The notes beneath the pieces are model-generated. The model had not been told where the DNA came from and did not search any database. It saw only the letters and a list, made by a program, of their open reading frames with translations. From Azospirillum oleiclasticum (GTDB taxonomy: Bacteria; Pseudomonadota; Alphaproteobacteria; Azospirillales; Azospirillaceae), in assembly GCF_013423485.1 (NCBI RefSeq), contig NZ_JABFFR010000048.1, forward strand, positions 1 to 40,193: DNA of 40,193 nucleotides. The letters are read 5' to 3'. The translations under genes and the position numbers were made by a program. Each line of letters starts with the position of its first letter. Within the stretch, counting starts at the first letter, position 1. Shown in pieces: positions 15,893 to 23,328 of this stretch.

Positions 15893-17452
15893 ATGTCGCA
15901 CCCCGTTTCCCAGAGCGCCGACAAGGTCATCGACCACATGACGCTCTTCCGGCAGCCCGAGTACAAGGAGCTGTTCGAGCGCAAGAAGGTCGAGTTCGAG
16001 TTCGGCCATTCCGACGAGAAGGTCGCCGAGGTCTCCGCCTGGACGAAGACCAAGGAGTACCAGGAGAAGAACTTCGCCCGCGAGGCGGTGACCATCAACC
16101 CGACCAAGGCCTGCCAGCCGATCGGGGCGATGTTCGCGGCGCAGGGCTTCGAGGGCACGCTGCCCTTCGTGCACGGCTCGCAGGGTTGCGTCGCCTACTA
16201 CCGCACGCACCTCACCCGTCACTTCAAGGAGCCGAACTCCGCGGTCTCCTCGTCGATGACCGAGGACGCGGCCGTCTTCGGCGGCCTGAACAACATGATC
16301 GACGGGCTGGCCAACGCCCATTCGCTCTACAAGCCGAAGATGATCGCCGTCTTCACCACCTGCATGGCGGAAGTCATCGGTGACGACCTCGGCGGCTTCA
16401 TCCAGAACGCGAAGAACAAGGAAAGCGTGCCGCAGGACTTCCCGGTGCCGCACGCCCACACGCCCGCCTTCGTCGGCAGCCACATCACCGGCTACGACAA
16501 CATGATGAAGGGTATCCTGTCCTACTTCTGGGCGAAGGAAGAGGATTTCGAGACCCCGAAGACCCAGTCGATCAACATCATCCCCGGCTTCGACGGCTTC
16601 GCCGTCGGCAACAACCGCGAGCTGAAGCGGCTGTTCGGGCTGTTCGGCATCGACGCCACCATCCTGTCGGACGTGTCGGACAACTTCGACACCCCGGCGG
16701 ACGGCGAGTACCGCATGTATGACGGCGGCACCACGCTGGAGGCCACCAAGGCCGCCCAGCACGCCAAGGCCACCATCTCCATGCAGGAGTACAACACCAC
16801 CCAGACCCTGCAGTTCTGCAAGGAAAAGGGCCAGGACGTCGCCAAGTTCAACTACCCGCTGGGCGTCGCGGCCACCGACGAGCTTCTGATGAAGCTGTCG
16901 GAGCTGACCGGCAAGGCCATCCCGGCCGAGCTGCGCCTGGAGCGCGGCCGTCTGGTGGACGCCGTCGCCGACAGCCACACCCACCTGCACGGCAAGCGCT
17001 TCGCCGTCTACGGCGACCCGGACTTCTGCCTGGGCATGACCCGCTTCCTGCTGGAGATGGGTGCGGAGCCGGTGCACATCCTGTCCACCTCCGGCTCCAA
17101 GAAGTGGGAGAAGCAGGTCAAGAAGCTGCTCGACGGCTCGCCGTTCGGCAAGAACGGCGCTGCCTACGGCGGCAAGGACCTCTGGCACATGCGCTCGCTG
17201 ATGTTCACCGACCCGGTCGACTACCTGATCGGCAACAGCTACGGCAAGTATCTGGAGCGTGACACCAAGACCCCGCTGATCCGTCTGACCTACCCGATCT
17301 TCGACCGCCACCACCACCACCGCTACCCGACCTGGGGTTACCAGGGGGCGCTGAACGTGCTGGTGCGCATCCTCGATCGGATCCTCGAGGACGCGGATCG
17401 GCAGACCGACGAGGTGGGCAAGACCGACTATAGCTTCGACCTCATCCGCTGA
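15893..17452 (+). CDS. nifK: Nitrogenase molybdenum-iron protein beta chain
   Basis: A 519-residue beta subunit that completes the alpha2-beta2 MoFe protein. P-cluster ligands are Cys74, Cys99 and Cys157, in the contexts TKACQPIG, GSQGCVAYY and FTTCMAEVIGDD. The gene is 32 bp after nifD, with AGAGGAGAA before the ATG. Length and N-terminal extension are typical of group I nitrogenases. It is the last gene of the operon here and is followed by two hairpins. Confidence 0.98.
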   Translation: MSHPVSQSADKVIDHMTLFRQPEYKELFERKKVEFEFGHSDEKVAEVSAWTKTKEYQEKNFAREAVTINPTKACQPIGAMFAAQGFEGTLPFVHGSQGCVAYYRTHLTRHFKEPNSAVSSSMTEDAAVFGGLNNMIDGLANAHSLYKPKMIAVFTTCMAEVIGDDLGGFIQNAKNKESVPQDFPVPHAHTPAFVGSHITGYDNMMKGILSYFWAKEEDFETPKTQSINIIPGFDGFAVGNNRELKRLFGLFGIDATILSDVSDNFDTPADGEYRMYDGGTTLEATKAAQHAKATISMQEYNTTQTLQFCKEKGQDVAKFNYPLGVAATDELLMKLSELTGKAIPAELRLERGRLVDAVADSHTHLHGKRFAVYGDPDFCLGMTRFLLEMGAEPVHILSTSGSKKWEKQVKKLLDGSPFGKNGAAYGGKDLWHMRSLMFTDPVDYLIGNSYGKYLERDTKTPLIRLTYPIFDRHHHHRYPTWGYQGALNVLVRILDRILEDADRQTDEVGKTDYSFDLIR

Positions 17453-17457
17453 CGGCC

Positions 17458-17493
17458 CGGCCCCGCCCCTCCCTCTCCCCGGGGGCGGGGCCG
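17458..17493 (+). repeat. GC-only hairpin immediately after nifK
   Basis: CGGCCCCGCCC (17458-17468) and GGGCGGGGCCG (17483-17493) form a perfect 11-bp stem around a 14-nt C/T-rich loop, starting 6 bp after the stop codon. Without a U-run it may stabilise the 3' end rather than terminate. Confidence 0.55.
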
Positions 17494-17512
17494 CCCACCA
17501 CGGACGAAACCC

Positions 17513-17550
17513 GACGGCGCCCGGCCATCCCCGGGCGCCGTCGGCGTTTT
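17513..17550 (+). terminator. Intrinsic terminator of nifHDK
   Basis: GACGGCGCCCGG (17513-17524) pairs perfectly over 12 bp with CCGGGCGCCGTC (17531-17542), with a 6-nt loop. GGCGTTTT follows, ending at 17550. The U-run is short, but the stem is very strong and lies 60 bp after nifK, before the iron-uptake genes. Confidence 0.75.
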
Positions 17551-17594
17551 CCGGCCATCGGGATGCCCGTCGCCATCGGCGACGGACAGCAATT

Positions 17595-17613
17595 GAAAAT
17601 GATACGCATTCCG
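17595..17613 (+). promoter_or_regulatory. Fur-like site upstream of fecI
   Basis: The 19 bp from 17595 agree with the classical Fur box at 13 positions and contain the symmetrical core AATG-ATACG-CATT (17598-17610). The site lies about 40 bp before the fecI start, in the only AT-rich stretch of this gap. Iron repression of the sigma factor gene fits the family. Alphaproteobacteria may use other iron regulators, so the binding protein is uncertain. Confidence 0.5.
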
Positions 17614-17650
17614 ACATAGGATTGCTCCACCCTCTTGTGTCTTTCGACCG

Positions 17651-18166
17651 ATGACCCGGGATCCTGCCGACCTCGAGCTCTACCTGACCCACCGCCCGGC
17701 CCTGCTGGAGCGGGCGGCGCCGATCGTCGGCTGCCGGACACAGGCCGAGGATCTGGTGCAGGAGGCCTTCCTGCGGTTCACCGCCGGCACCCGCGACGGG
17801 ACGGCGGCGCGGATCGGCAACCCGACCGCCTATCTGTTCCGCATCGTCCGCAATCTCGCCGTGGACTGGGTCCGCAGCCGCCGCCGCGACCCGCACCCGG
17901 CCGATGCGGAGGAGCTGGAGCGCGTCCCGGCACCGGCCGCGGACCCCGAACGCGCCGCCCTCCACCGCGAGGAGCTGCGCCTCGTCGCCGCGGCCCTGGC
18001 CGAACTGCCGGAGCGCACCCGCATCGCCTTCGAGATGCACCGGCTGGGCGGCCACACCTTCCATGAGATCGCGGGGCGGCTCGGCATCTCGGTCTCGCTC
18101 GCCCACAAGCTGGTGCACGACGCCCTGGCGCACTGCACCGAGCGGCTGTCCGAAGGCGGCCCGTGA
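17651..18166 (+). CDS. fecI: FecI-type ECF sigma factor
   Basis: A 171-residue extracytoplasmic-function sigma factor. Region 2 covers about residues 10-75 (EDLVQEAFLRF at 33-43, then YLFRIVRNLAVDW). Region 4 covers about 107-160, with helix-turn-helix FHEIAGRLGISVSLAHKLV. It should direct polymerase to the TonB receptor promoter when the receptor and FecR signal a bound iron chelate. It is followed by fecR with a 79-bp gap. It lies after the nif terminator and Fur-like site, so it starts a separate transcription unit. Confidence 0.9.
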   Translation: MTRDPADLELYLTHRPALLERAAPIVGCRTQAEDLVQEAFLRFTAGTRDGTAARIGNPTAYLFRIVRNLAVDWVRSRRRDPHPADAEELERVPAPAADPERAALHREELRLVAAALAELPERTRIAFEMHRLGGHTFHEIAGRLGISVSLAHKLVHDALAHCTERLSEGGP

Positions 18167-18245
18167 CGGTTGGCCGACGGTCTCCGTTGAAAAACCGCCG
18201 GGCCGAATCGTCAGTCCCGAGTGGAACGAGTTGGAGAGGACCGCC

Positions 18246-19208
18246 GTGACGACGCGACCGGACGGACGCGACCACGAGACGTTGGAATGGTTCCTGCGGC
18301 TGCGGTCGGCGCCCGACGACCGGCGGCTGCGCCGGGCGTTCGAGACCTGGCTGGCCGGCGATCCGGCCCGCGCCGCCGCCTTCCGGCGGGTGGAGCGGGC
18401 GTGGGCGCTGACCGGGGAGGTGCCGGCGGCGCACGCCGACCGCTGGATGGGACCGGCCGCCAACGGCAACCGGCGGCCGACCCGGCGCCGCGTGCTGGCG
18501 ATCGCCGGAGGGGCCGCCGCCGCCTCGGTCGCGGCGCTGGCCGCCCCGTCGGTGTGGGTGCGGGTGCGGGCCGACCACCGGACCGCGGTCGGCGAGCGGA
18601 GCCCGGTGACCCTGGCCGACGGCACCCGCGTCGATCTCGACACCGGCACCGCCCTGTCGGTCGATTTCACCCCCGCCCGGCGAGCCGTCGCCCTGCTGGA
18701 GGGCCGCGCCTTCTTCGCGGTCGCCCCGGACACGGCGCGCCCCTTCACGGTGGCGGCGGGACCGGTGTCCGTCACCGCGGTGGGCACCGGCTTCGACGTC
18801 CGGCTCGACCCCGATCAGGTCGCCGTCTCGGTGACCGAGGGCGTGGTCTCCGTCGCCACCGGTGCGTCGGCGGCGCCGCGCGCCGAGCGCATCGCCGCCG
18901 GCGAGCGGCTGGCGATCGACATCACCCGCCAGACCGCGGTGCGCGCGGCCATTGATCCGCAGGCGGCGACGGACTGGCGCCGCGGCCTGCTGTCGGTCGA
19001 TGGCGCCAGCGTGGCGTCGGTCGTGGAGGAGTTGCGGCGCTATCACCCCGGCGCCATCCTGCTGCGCGACGACGCCCTGGCCGAACGGCGGGTGACCGGC
19101 GTGTTCGACCTGAACGACCCGGCCGGGGCCCTGCGCACGCTGGTCGGTCCCTATGCGGGACGGGTGTGGCGGCTGACGCCCCTGGTTCTGGTGGTCGACC
19201 TGGCGTGA
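18246..19208 (+). CDS. fecR: FecR-type anti-sigma/signal-transducing membrane protein
   Basis: A 320-residue inner-membrane regulator. Residues 14-53 are the cytoplasmic N-terminal FecR/DUF4880 segment that contacts the sigma factor (WLAGDPARAAAFRRVERAW). A single transmembrane helix lies at about 83-104. The periplasmic FecR domain runs about 115-205 (LADGTRVDLDTGTALSV). The C-terminal 245-318 resembles the DUF4974/STN-like domain that meets the receptor's signalling domain. The start is GTG at 18246 with GGAGAGG upstream. An upstream reading in the same frame overlaps fecI and is not supported. RRPTRRR precedes the helix. Confidence 0.88.
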   Translation: MTTRPDGRDHETLEWFLRLRSAPDDRRLRRAFETWLAGDPARAAAFRRVERAWALTGEVPAAHADRWMGPAANGNRRPTRRRVLAIAGGAAAASVAALAAPSVWVRVRADHRTAVGERSPVTLADGTRVDLDTGTALSVDFTPARRAVALLEGRAFFAVAPDTARPFTVAAGPVSVTAVGTGFDVRLDPDQVAVSVTEGVVSVATGASAAPRAERIAAGERLAIDITRQTAVRAAIDPQAATDWRRGLLSVDGASVASVVEELRRYHPGAILLRDDALAERRVTGVFDLNDPAGALRTLVGPYAGRVWRLTPLVLVVDLA

Positions 19209-19231
19209 GCGAAAAAACTTCCGCCGGTCTT

Positions 19232-19258
19232 GGAAATCCGGCCGCCGGCTCCGTCTAC
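19232..19258 (+). promoter_or_regulatory. Candidate FecI-type promoter of the TonB receptor gene
   Basis: GGAAAT (19232-19237) and CGTCTAC (19252-19258), 14 bp apart, resemble the -35 and -10 elements of iron-starvation ECF promoters. The position, about 45 bp before the receptor ATG and inside the 93-bp gap after fecR, is right. The spacing is slightly short, so this is a candidate only. Confidence 0.35.
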
Positions 19259-19265
19259 AGCCCAA

Positions 19266-19287
19266 TGCGATTGCGATGCAGTTGCGA
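19266..19287 (+). repeat. Short direct repeats TGCGA before the receptor start
   Basis: TGCGA occurs at 19266-19270, 19272-19276 and 19283-19287. The longer form TTGCGA is repeated one helical turn (11 bp) apart. The repeats lie between the candidate promoter and the ribosome binding site of the receptor gene. They could be a binding site for an iron regulator; nothing more can be shown. Confidence 0.3.
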
Positions 19288-19301
19288 ATGAGCTGGAGCG
19301 G

Positions 19302-21794
19302 ATGGACATGCGGGATCGGGAGCGGGGGAACAATCGTGGGACGGCCGGCGCGACGCCGGCTTCGCGCCGGTGGCGGGCGGGCGTTCCGGCGGTGGAGCTG
19401 GGCACCACGCTGATGCTGCTGGCGCTCGGCACGGGGAGCGCGGCGGCGGCGGAGGGAACGCGCGCCGCCGTCACCGTCGCCCAGGCGGCGGTGACGGCGT
19501 TCGCCATCCCGCCCCAGCCGGTGGCGGGCGCCCTGCTGGCGTTCGGCCGGCAGGCGGGCGTGCACGTCGCGGTGGACGCCGCGCTGCTTGGCGGCCTCAC
19601 CTCGCCCGGCGTGACCGGCTCCCTGTCCACCGCGGACGCGCTGGCGCGGCTGCTCACCGGCACCGGGTTGACCGGCACCGTCACCGACGCGCGCACGGTG
19701 GTGGTGCGCAAAGCGCCGGACTCCTCCGGCGCTCTGATGCTCGATCCGGTGACGGTGGAGGGTGCGTCGATCTCCGCCACCTCGACCATCGGCGCGCCGC
19801 CGCCGGCCTACGCCGGCGGACAGGTGGCGCGAGGTGCGCGCATCGGCGCGCTGGGCAACCGCGACGTCTTCGACGTGCCGTTCAGCGTGACCGGCTTCAC
19901 CCGCGACCTGATCGACAGCCAGCAGGCGCGCACCATGGTGGAGGTGCTGCGCAACGATCCGGCGATCACCATAAACCAGAACGCCAACGCCGGCGGCACC
20001 GACGACGTGTTCAACATCCGCGGCTTCCTGACCGCGTCCGGCGACACCGCCTTCGACGGGCTGTACGGGTTGAACGCCCGCCAGCCCTCGATGGAGCAGA
20101 TCGAGCGGGTCGAGCTGTTCAAGGGGCCGAACGCCCTGTTCAACGGCCGCGCCGGCGCCTTCTCGGTCGGCGGCGCCGTCAACCTGGTGCCCAAGCGCGC
20201 CACCGACCAGCCGGTAACGGCGTTGACCACCCGCTACCTGTCCGACGGCCTGTTCGGCGTGCACGCCGATGTCGGCCGCCGGTTCGGCGCCGACAAGCAG
20301 TTCGGCGTCCGCTTCAACGGCGCCTTCCGCGACGGGTCCGCCAACATCGACGACATCGACAAGCGCAACGAGGTGACGGCGGTGGCGATCGACTACCGGG
20401 GCGAGCGGTTCCGGTGGACGGGTGACGTCGACTACAACTTCAACCGGACGGACGGCGCCTTCGGCGGCATGGACGTGATGCCGGGCTTCGCCATTCCCTC
20501 CGCCCCCGACGCCAGCACCCAGCTCGGGCAGTCCTGGTCCAACCTCGACCAGACCAAGACCCGCATCGCCAGCCGGGCCGAATGGGACATCGCCACCGAC
20601 TGGACGGTCAGCGTCGCCGCCGGCCAGCTCGACGTGGAGGAGCGGTACCAGTTCGCCAGCCCCATCCTGATCAACGCCGCCGGCGACACCCTGCTCGACG
20701 TCTACACCGGCGGCGCGCAGACCCGCAACCGCACGGCGGAAGCGGTGGTGCGCGGGCGGTTCGAGACCGGGCCGCTGCGCCACACCCTGTCCTTCGGCAC
20801 CAGCTGGATGGAATCGCGGGTCGGCTCCGTCTTCACCGACCTGTCCGACGTCAGCTCGAACATCCACAACCCGGTGCGGTGGTCGAAGCCGGCCTTCCCC
20901 GGCATCGACCTGCCGACGCGCACCTCCCAGACGGTGACCCGCAGCCAGTTCGCCGGCGACGAGATCGCGCTGTTCGGCGAGCGGCTGATCGTCACCGGAG
21001 GCGCCCGCCGGACGGTGATCGAGACCGGCAACTACAGCGCCGCCACGGGGGCGAAGACCTCCGGCTACAAGGGCGATGCGATCACCCCGGCGGTGGGCGT
21101 GGCGGTCAAGCCGATGGCCGGGGTCACCCTCTACGCCAACTATGTGGAGGCGCTGGAGTCGGGCGGCACGGCGCCGCTCAACGCGGTCAACCGCGACGAG
21201 ACCCTGGCCCCGGCCGTCTCCGACCAGATCGAGGCGGGTGTGAAGGCCGATTTCGGGGCGATCGGCGCCACCCTGGCCCTGTTCGAGATCACCAAGGCCA
21301 GCGCCTTCACCGACCCGGACACGCTGGTCTACGCGACCAACGGACGGCAGCGGCACCGCGGCATCGAGCTGTCGACCTTCGGCGAGCCGGTGCCGGGGCT
21401 GCGGCTGCTCGCCGGCCTGACCGTGATGGACGCCGAGATGACCCGGACGGCCGGCGGCGCCTATGACGGCAAGGAGCCGATCGGCGTGCCCAAGGTCCAG
21501 GCCCGGCTGTTCGGCGAATGGGGCGTGCCGGCGGTCCAGGGGCTGTCGGTCAACGGCACCGTCGCCTTCACCGGCCGCCAGTACGCCGACGCCGACAACA
21601 CGCAGACCGTGAACTCCTGGGCCCGGCTGGATCTGGGTGCCCGCTATGTCCTCGACATCCGCGAGACGCCGGTGACCGTCCGCTTCAACGTGGAGAACGT
21701 GCTCGACACCGACTATTGGTCGTCGGTCGATCGCGGCTCCCTCTATGTCGGCTCGCCGCGCACCTTCCTGCTGACGACGACGGTCAATTTCTGA
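19302..21794 (+). CDS. TonB-dependent siderophore receptor with N-terminal signalling (STN) domain
   Basis: An 830-residue outer-membrane transducer. After an export signal (about residues 35-50) comes an STN signalling domain at about 66-138 (FAIPPQPVAGALLAFGRQAG). A TonB-box-like LDPVTVEG lies at 147-154, then a plug with IRGF and VELFKGPNALFNGRAG, then a 22-strand-type barrel ending in Phe (TTTVNF) for BAM recognition. The STN domain pairs it with the upstream FecI/FecR. The plug is of the ferric-siderophore type (FpvA/FoxA/FhuE-like), but the siderophore cannot be named. ATG at 19302 is preferred, with GGAG upstream. A farther TTG would overlap the promoter. Confidence 0.9.
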   Translation: MDMRDRERGNNRGTAGATPASRRWRAGVPAVELGTTLMLLALGTGSAAAAEGTRAAVTVAQAAVTAFAIPPQPVAGALLAFGRQAGVHVAVDAALLGGLTSPGVTGSLSTADALARLLTGTGLTGTVTDARTVVVRKAPDSSGALMLDPVTVEGASISATSTIGAPPPAYAGGQVARGARIGALGNRDVFDVPFSVTGFTRDLIDSQQARTMVEVLRNDPAITINQNANAGGTDDVFNIRGFLTASGDTAFDGLYGLNARQPSMEQIERVELFKGPNALFNGRAGAFSVGGAVNLVPKRATDQPVTALTTRYLSDGLFGVHADVGRRFGADKQFGVRFNGAFRDGSANIDDIDKRNEVTAVAIDYRGERFRWTGDVDYNFNRTDGAFGGMDVMPGFAIPSAPDASTQLGQSWSNLDQTKTRIASRAEWDIATDWTVSVAAGQLDVEERYQFASPILINAAGDTLLDVYTGGAQTRNRTAEAVVRGRFETGPLRHTLSFGTSWMESRVGSVFTDLSDVSSNIHNPVRWSKPAFPGIDLPTRTSQTVTRSQFAGDEIALFGERLIVTGGARRTVIETGNYSAATGAKTSGYKGDAITPAVGVAVKPMAGVTLYANYVEALESGGTAPLNAVNRDETLAPAVSDQIEAGVKADFGAIGATLALFEITKASAFTDPDTLVYATNGRQRHRGIELSTFGEPVPGLRLLAGLTVMDAEMTRTAGGAYDGKEPIGVPKVQARLFGEWGVPAVQGLSVNGTVAFTGRQYADADNTQTVNSWARLDLGARYVLDIRETPVTVRFNVENVLDTDYWSSVDRGSLYVGSPRTFLLTTTVNF

Positions 21795-21858
21795 CCGGTG
21801 ACATCGTCCCCACCCCGGTCCCGAGCCCGCCTTGTCGCGAGAGCGGCATTGAAGATCA

Positions 21859-23325
21859 ATGGTATCAACGCTAGCGTTCGGCGCGTGGTACCACGGTCGG
21901 GTGGGGTGGGATGTGCAGCCGTTGACGGTGCCTTTCGCGGGGGCCGGCGTGCCGGAAGGCGGCCAGGCCGTGCTCAGGCCCGGCATCGACCGGCCCGGAA
22001 TCGCCCGGCCCGGAATCGACAGACTGGTGCTCGTCCTGGGCGGCCGGCGGGTGACGGTGGACGCGCGCAGCGTCGTCCGCATCGAGGAGACGTCGGCGGT
22101 CGGCCCGCTCCCCCTGGTGCGGGCGCCGGTGCGGGGCATCGTCGCCGTCAATGGCCGCCCCGCCGTGCTGGTCGGGGACGAGGCGGGCAAGCTGGTCGCC
22201 CTGTCGTGCGAGGGTGGGCTTCTGGCCCTGCGCGTCGCCGCCGTCGAGGTCTGCGGCGCGCAGGATGCGGCCCCGCCACTGGATCTGGGCGGGCTGGCGC
22301 CATGGGCGCGGCCCGCCACCATCCCGCGGCCCGCCCCGTCGGGTGCCGGGGCCGCGGGCTCCCGCCGGCTGGTCGCTCTGCGGGTGATCACCGGCGGCTC
22401 CGCGGTGCTGATTCCGCTGGACGGCATCCGGCGCGTGGCGCCGGTGGACGCGGTGCGGGAGGACGAGGGCGACGGCCCGGTGGTCCTGGTGGATGGGCGG
22501 CTGCGCCGCGGCCGCTCCCTGTCCCGCTGGCGCGGTCTGCCGGATCGTCCCGAGCCGACCGCTCTGCTGCTCGACGGGCATGAGGAGGCGATCACGGTCG
22601 AGCGGGTCGCCGGCCTTGCCACCCTGCACGCCGACCGTCTGCACAGCGTTCCCGGCGGGGATGACGCCACGCCCCGGCAATGGCTGGTGGCCGCGGACGG
22701 CACCATCACCGAATGCCTGTCCATCGACCGGATCCTGGGTCGGACGCCCGCGACCGGCCCGGCCGGTCCGGCAGCGGCCGAGCCCCCGCGCGCCGCCGGT
22801 GCGGGACGGCACCGCGCCGGCGGCCTCCGGCTGAGCTGCGGCGGCACCACGCTGGTGGCGCCGCTGGACGGGGTGCTCGGCCTCGTCGATCCGCTCGCGC
22901 TCGCCTGGCAGCCGCGCCGGACGCGGGGTGCCGGCATGGTGCCGGTGGCGGATCTCCGCCGTCTCTTCGGCGGGGAGGCCGGCGCCGGCCACCGGCGCCG
23001 CTGCTGCGCGGCCGGTCTGATGCTGGGCGGGGCGCAGCCGCTGATCGTGCTGGCCGACGCGGCGGCTCTCGACGCCGACCGGGACGCACCGGACTGGCAA
23101 CAGCCGCCGCCGATGCCACCGGGTCCCTCCTCGCTGATCGACGCCGTGCGGCCCGACCCCCGCAGCGGCGGCTGGGCGCTGCGCCTGCGGCTGGACCCGC
23201 CCTCCCCCGCCGCGCTGCGATCGGCCGCCGCCGCCGCCCTGTCCGGCTGGGCCGACGCCGGTTCCGTCGCCACCATCGGCCGCCTTGCGGCCGCTTCCCA
23301 CCGTGCCCCTTCCGGAGACGCCTGA
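21859..23325 (+). CDS. Protein with three degenerate CheW-like segments
   Basis: Up to 488 residues. It is not a standard family member that I recognise as a whole. Three segments read like CheW domains: about 55-145 (strand pattern followed by APVRGIVAVNGRPAVLVGD), about 170-295 (VITGGSAVLIPLDGIRRVAP) and about 322-405 (GGTTLVAPLDGVLGLVD, then GAGMVPVADLRRLF). CheW domains couple chemoreceptors to CheA. The N-terminus has a small repeat (PGIDRPGIARPGID, 41-54). The gene ends 3 bp before the chemoreceptor gene, so a scaffold or partner role for that receptor is the natural inference. The start is uncertain: a GTG at 21913 after GGGGTGGG is an alternative to the ATG at 21859. Confidence 0.7.
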   Translation: MVSTLAFGAWYHGRVGWDVQPLTVPFAGAGVPEGGQAVLRPGIDRPGIARPGIDRLVLVLGGRRVTVDARSVVRIEETSAVGPLPLVRAPVRGIVAVNGRPAVLVGDEAGKLVALSCEGGLLALRVAAVEVCGAQDAAPPLDLGGLAPWARPATIPRPAPSGAGAAGSRRLVALRVITGGSAVLIPLDGIRRVAPVDAVREDEGDGPVVLVDGRLRRGRSLSRWRGLPDRPEPTALLLDGHEEAITVERVAGLATLHADRLHSVPGGDDATPRQWLVAADGTITECLSIDRILGRTPATGPAGPAAAEPPRAAGAGRHRAGGLRLSCGGTTLVAPLDGVLGLVDPLALAWQPRRTRGAGMVPVADLRRLFGGEAGAGHRRRCCAAGLMLGGAQPLIVLADAAALDADRDAPDWQQPPPMPPGPSSLIDAVRPDPRSGGWALRLRLDPPSPAALRSAAAAALSGWADAGSVATIGRLAAASHRAPSGDA

Positions 23326-23328
23326 TCC

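Noticed and set aside
15776..18787. A 1,003-codon minus-strand frame opposite nifK and fecI
   Set aside because: It runs across the nifK terminator and two unrelated genes, so it is not a plausible gene.
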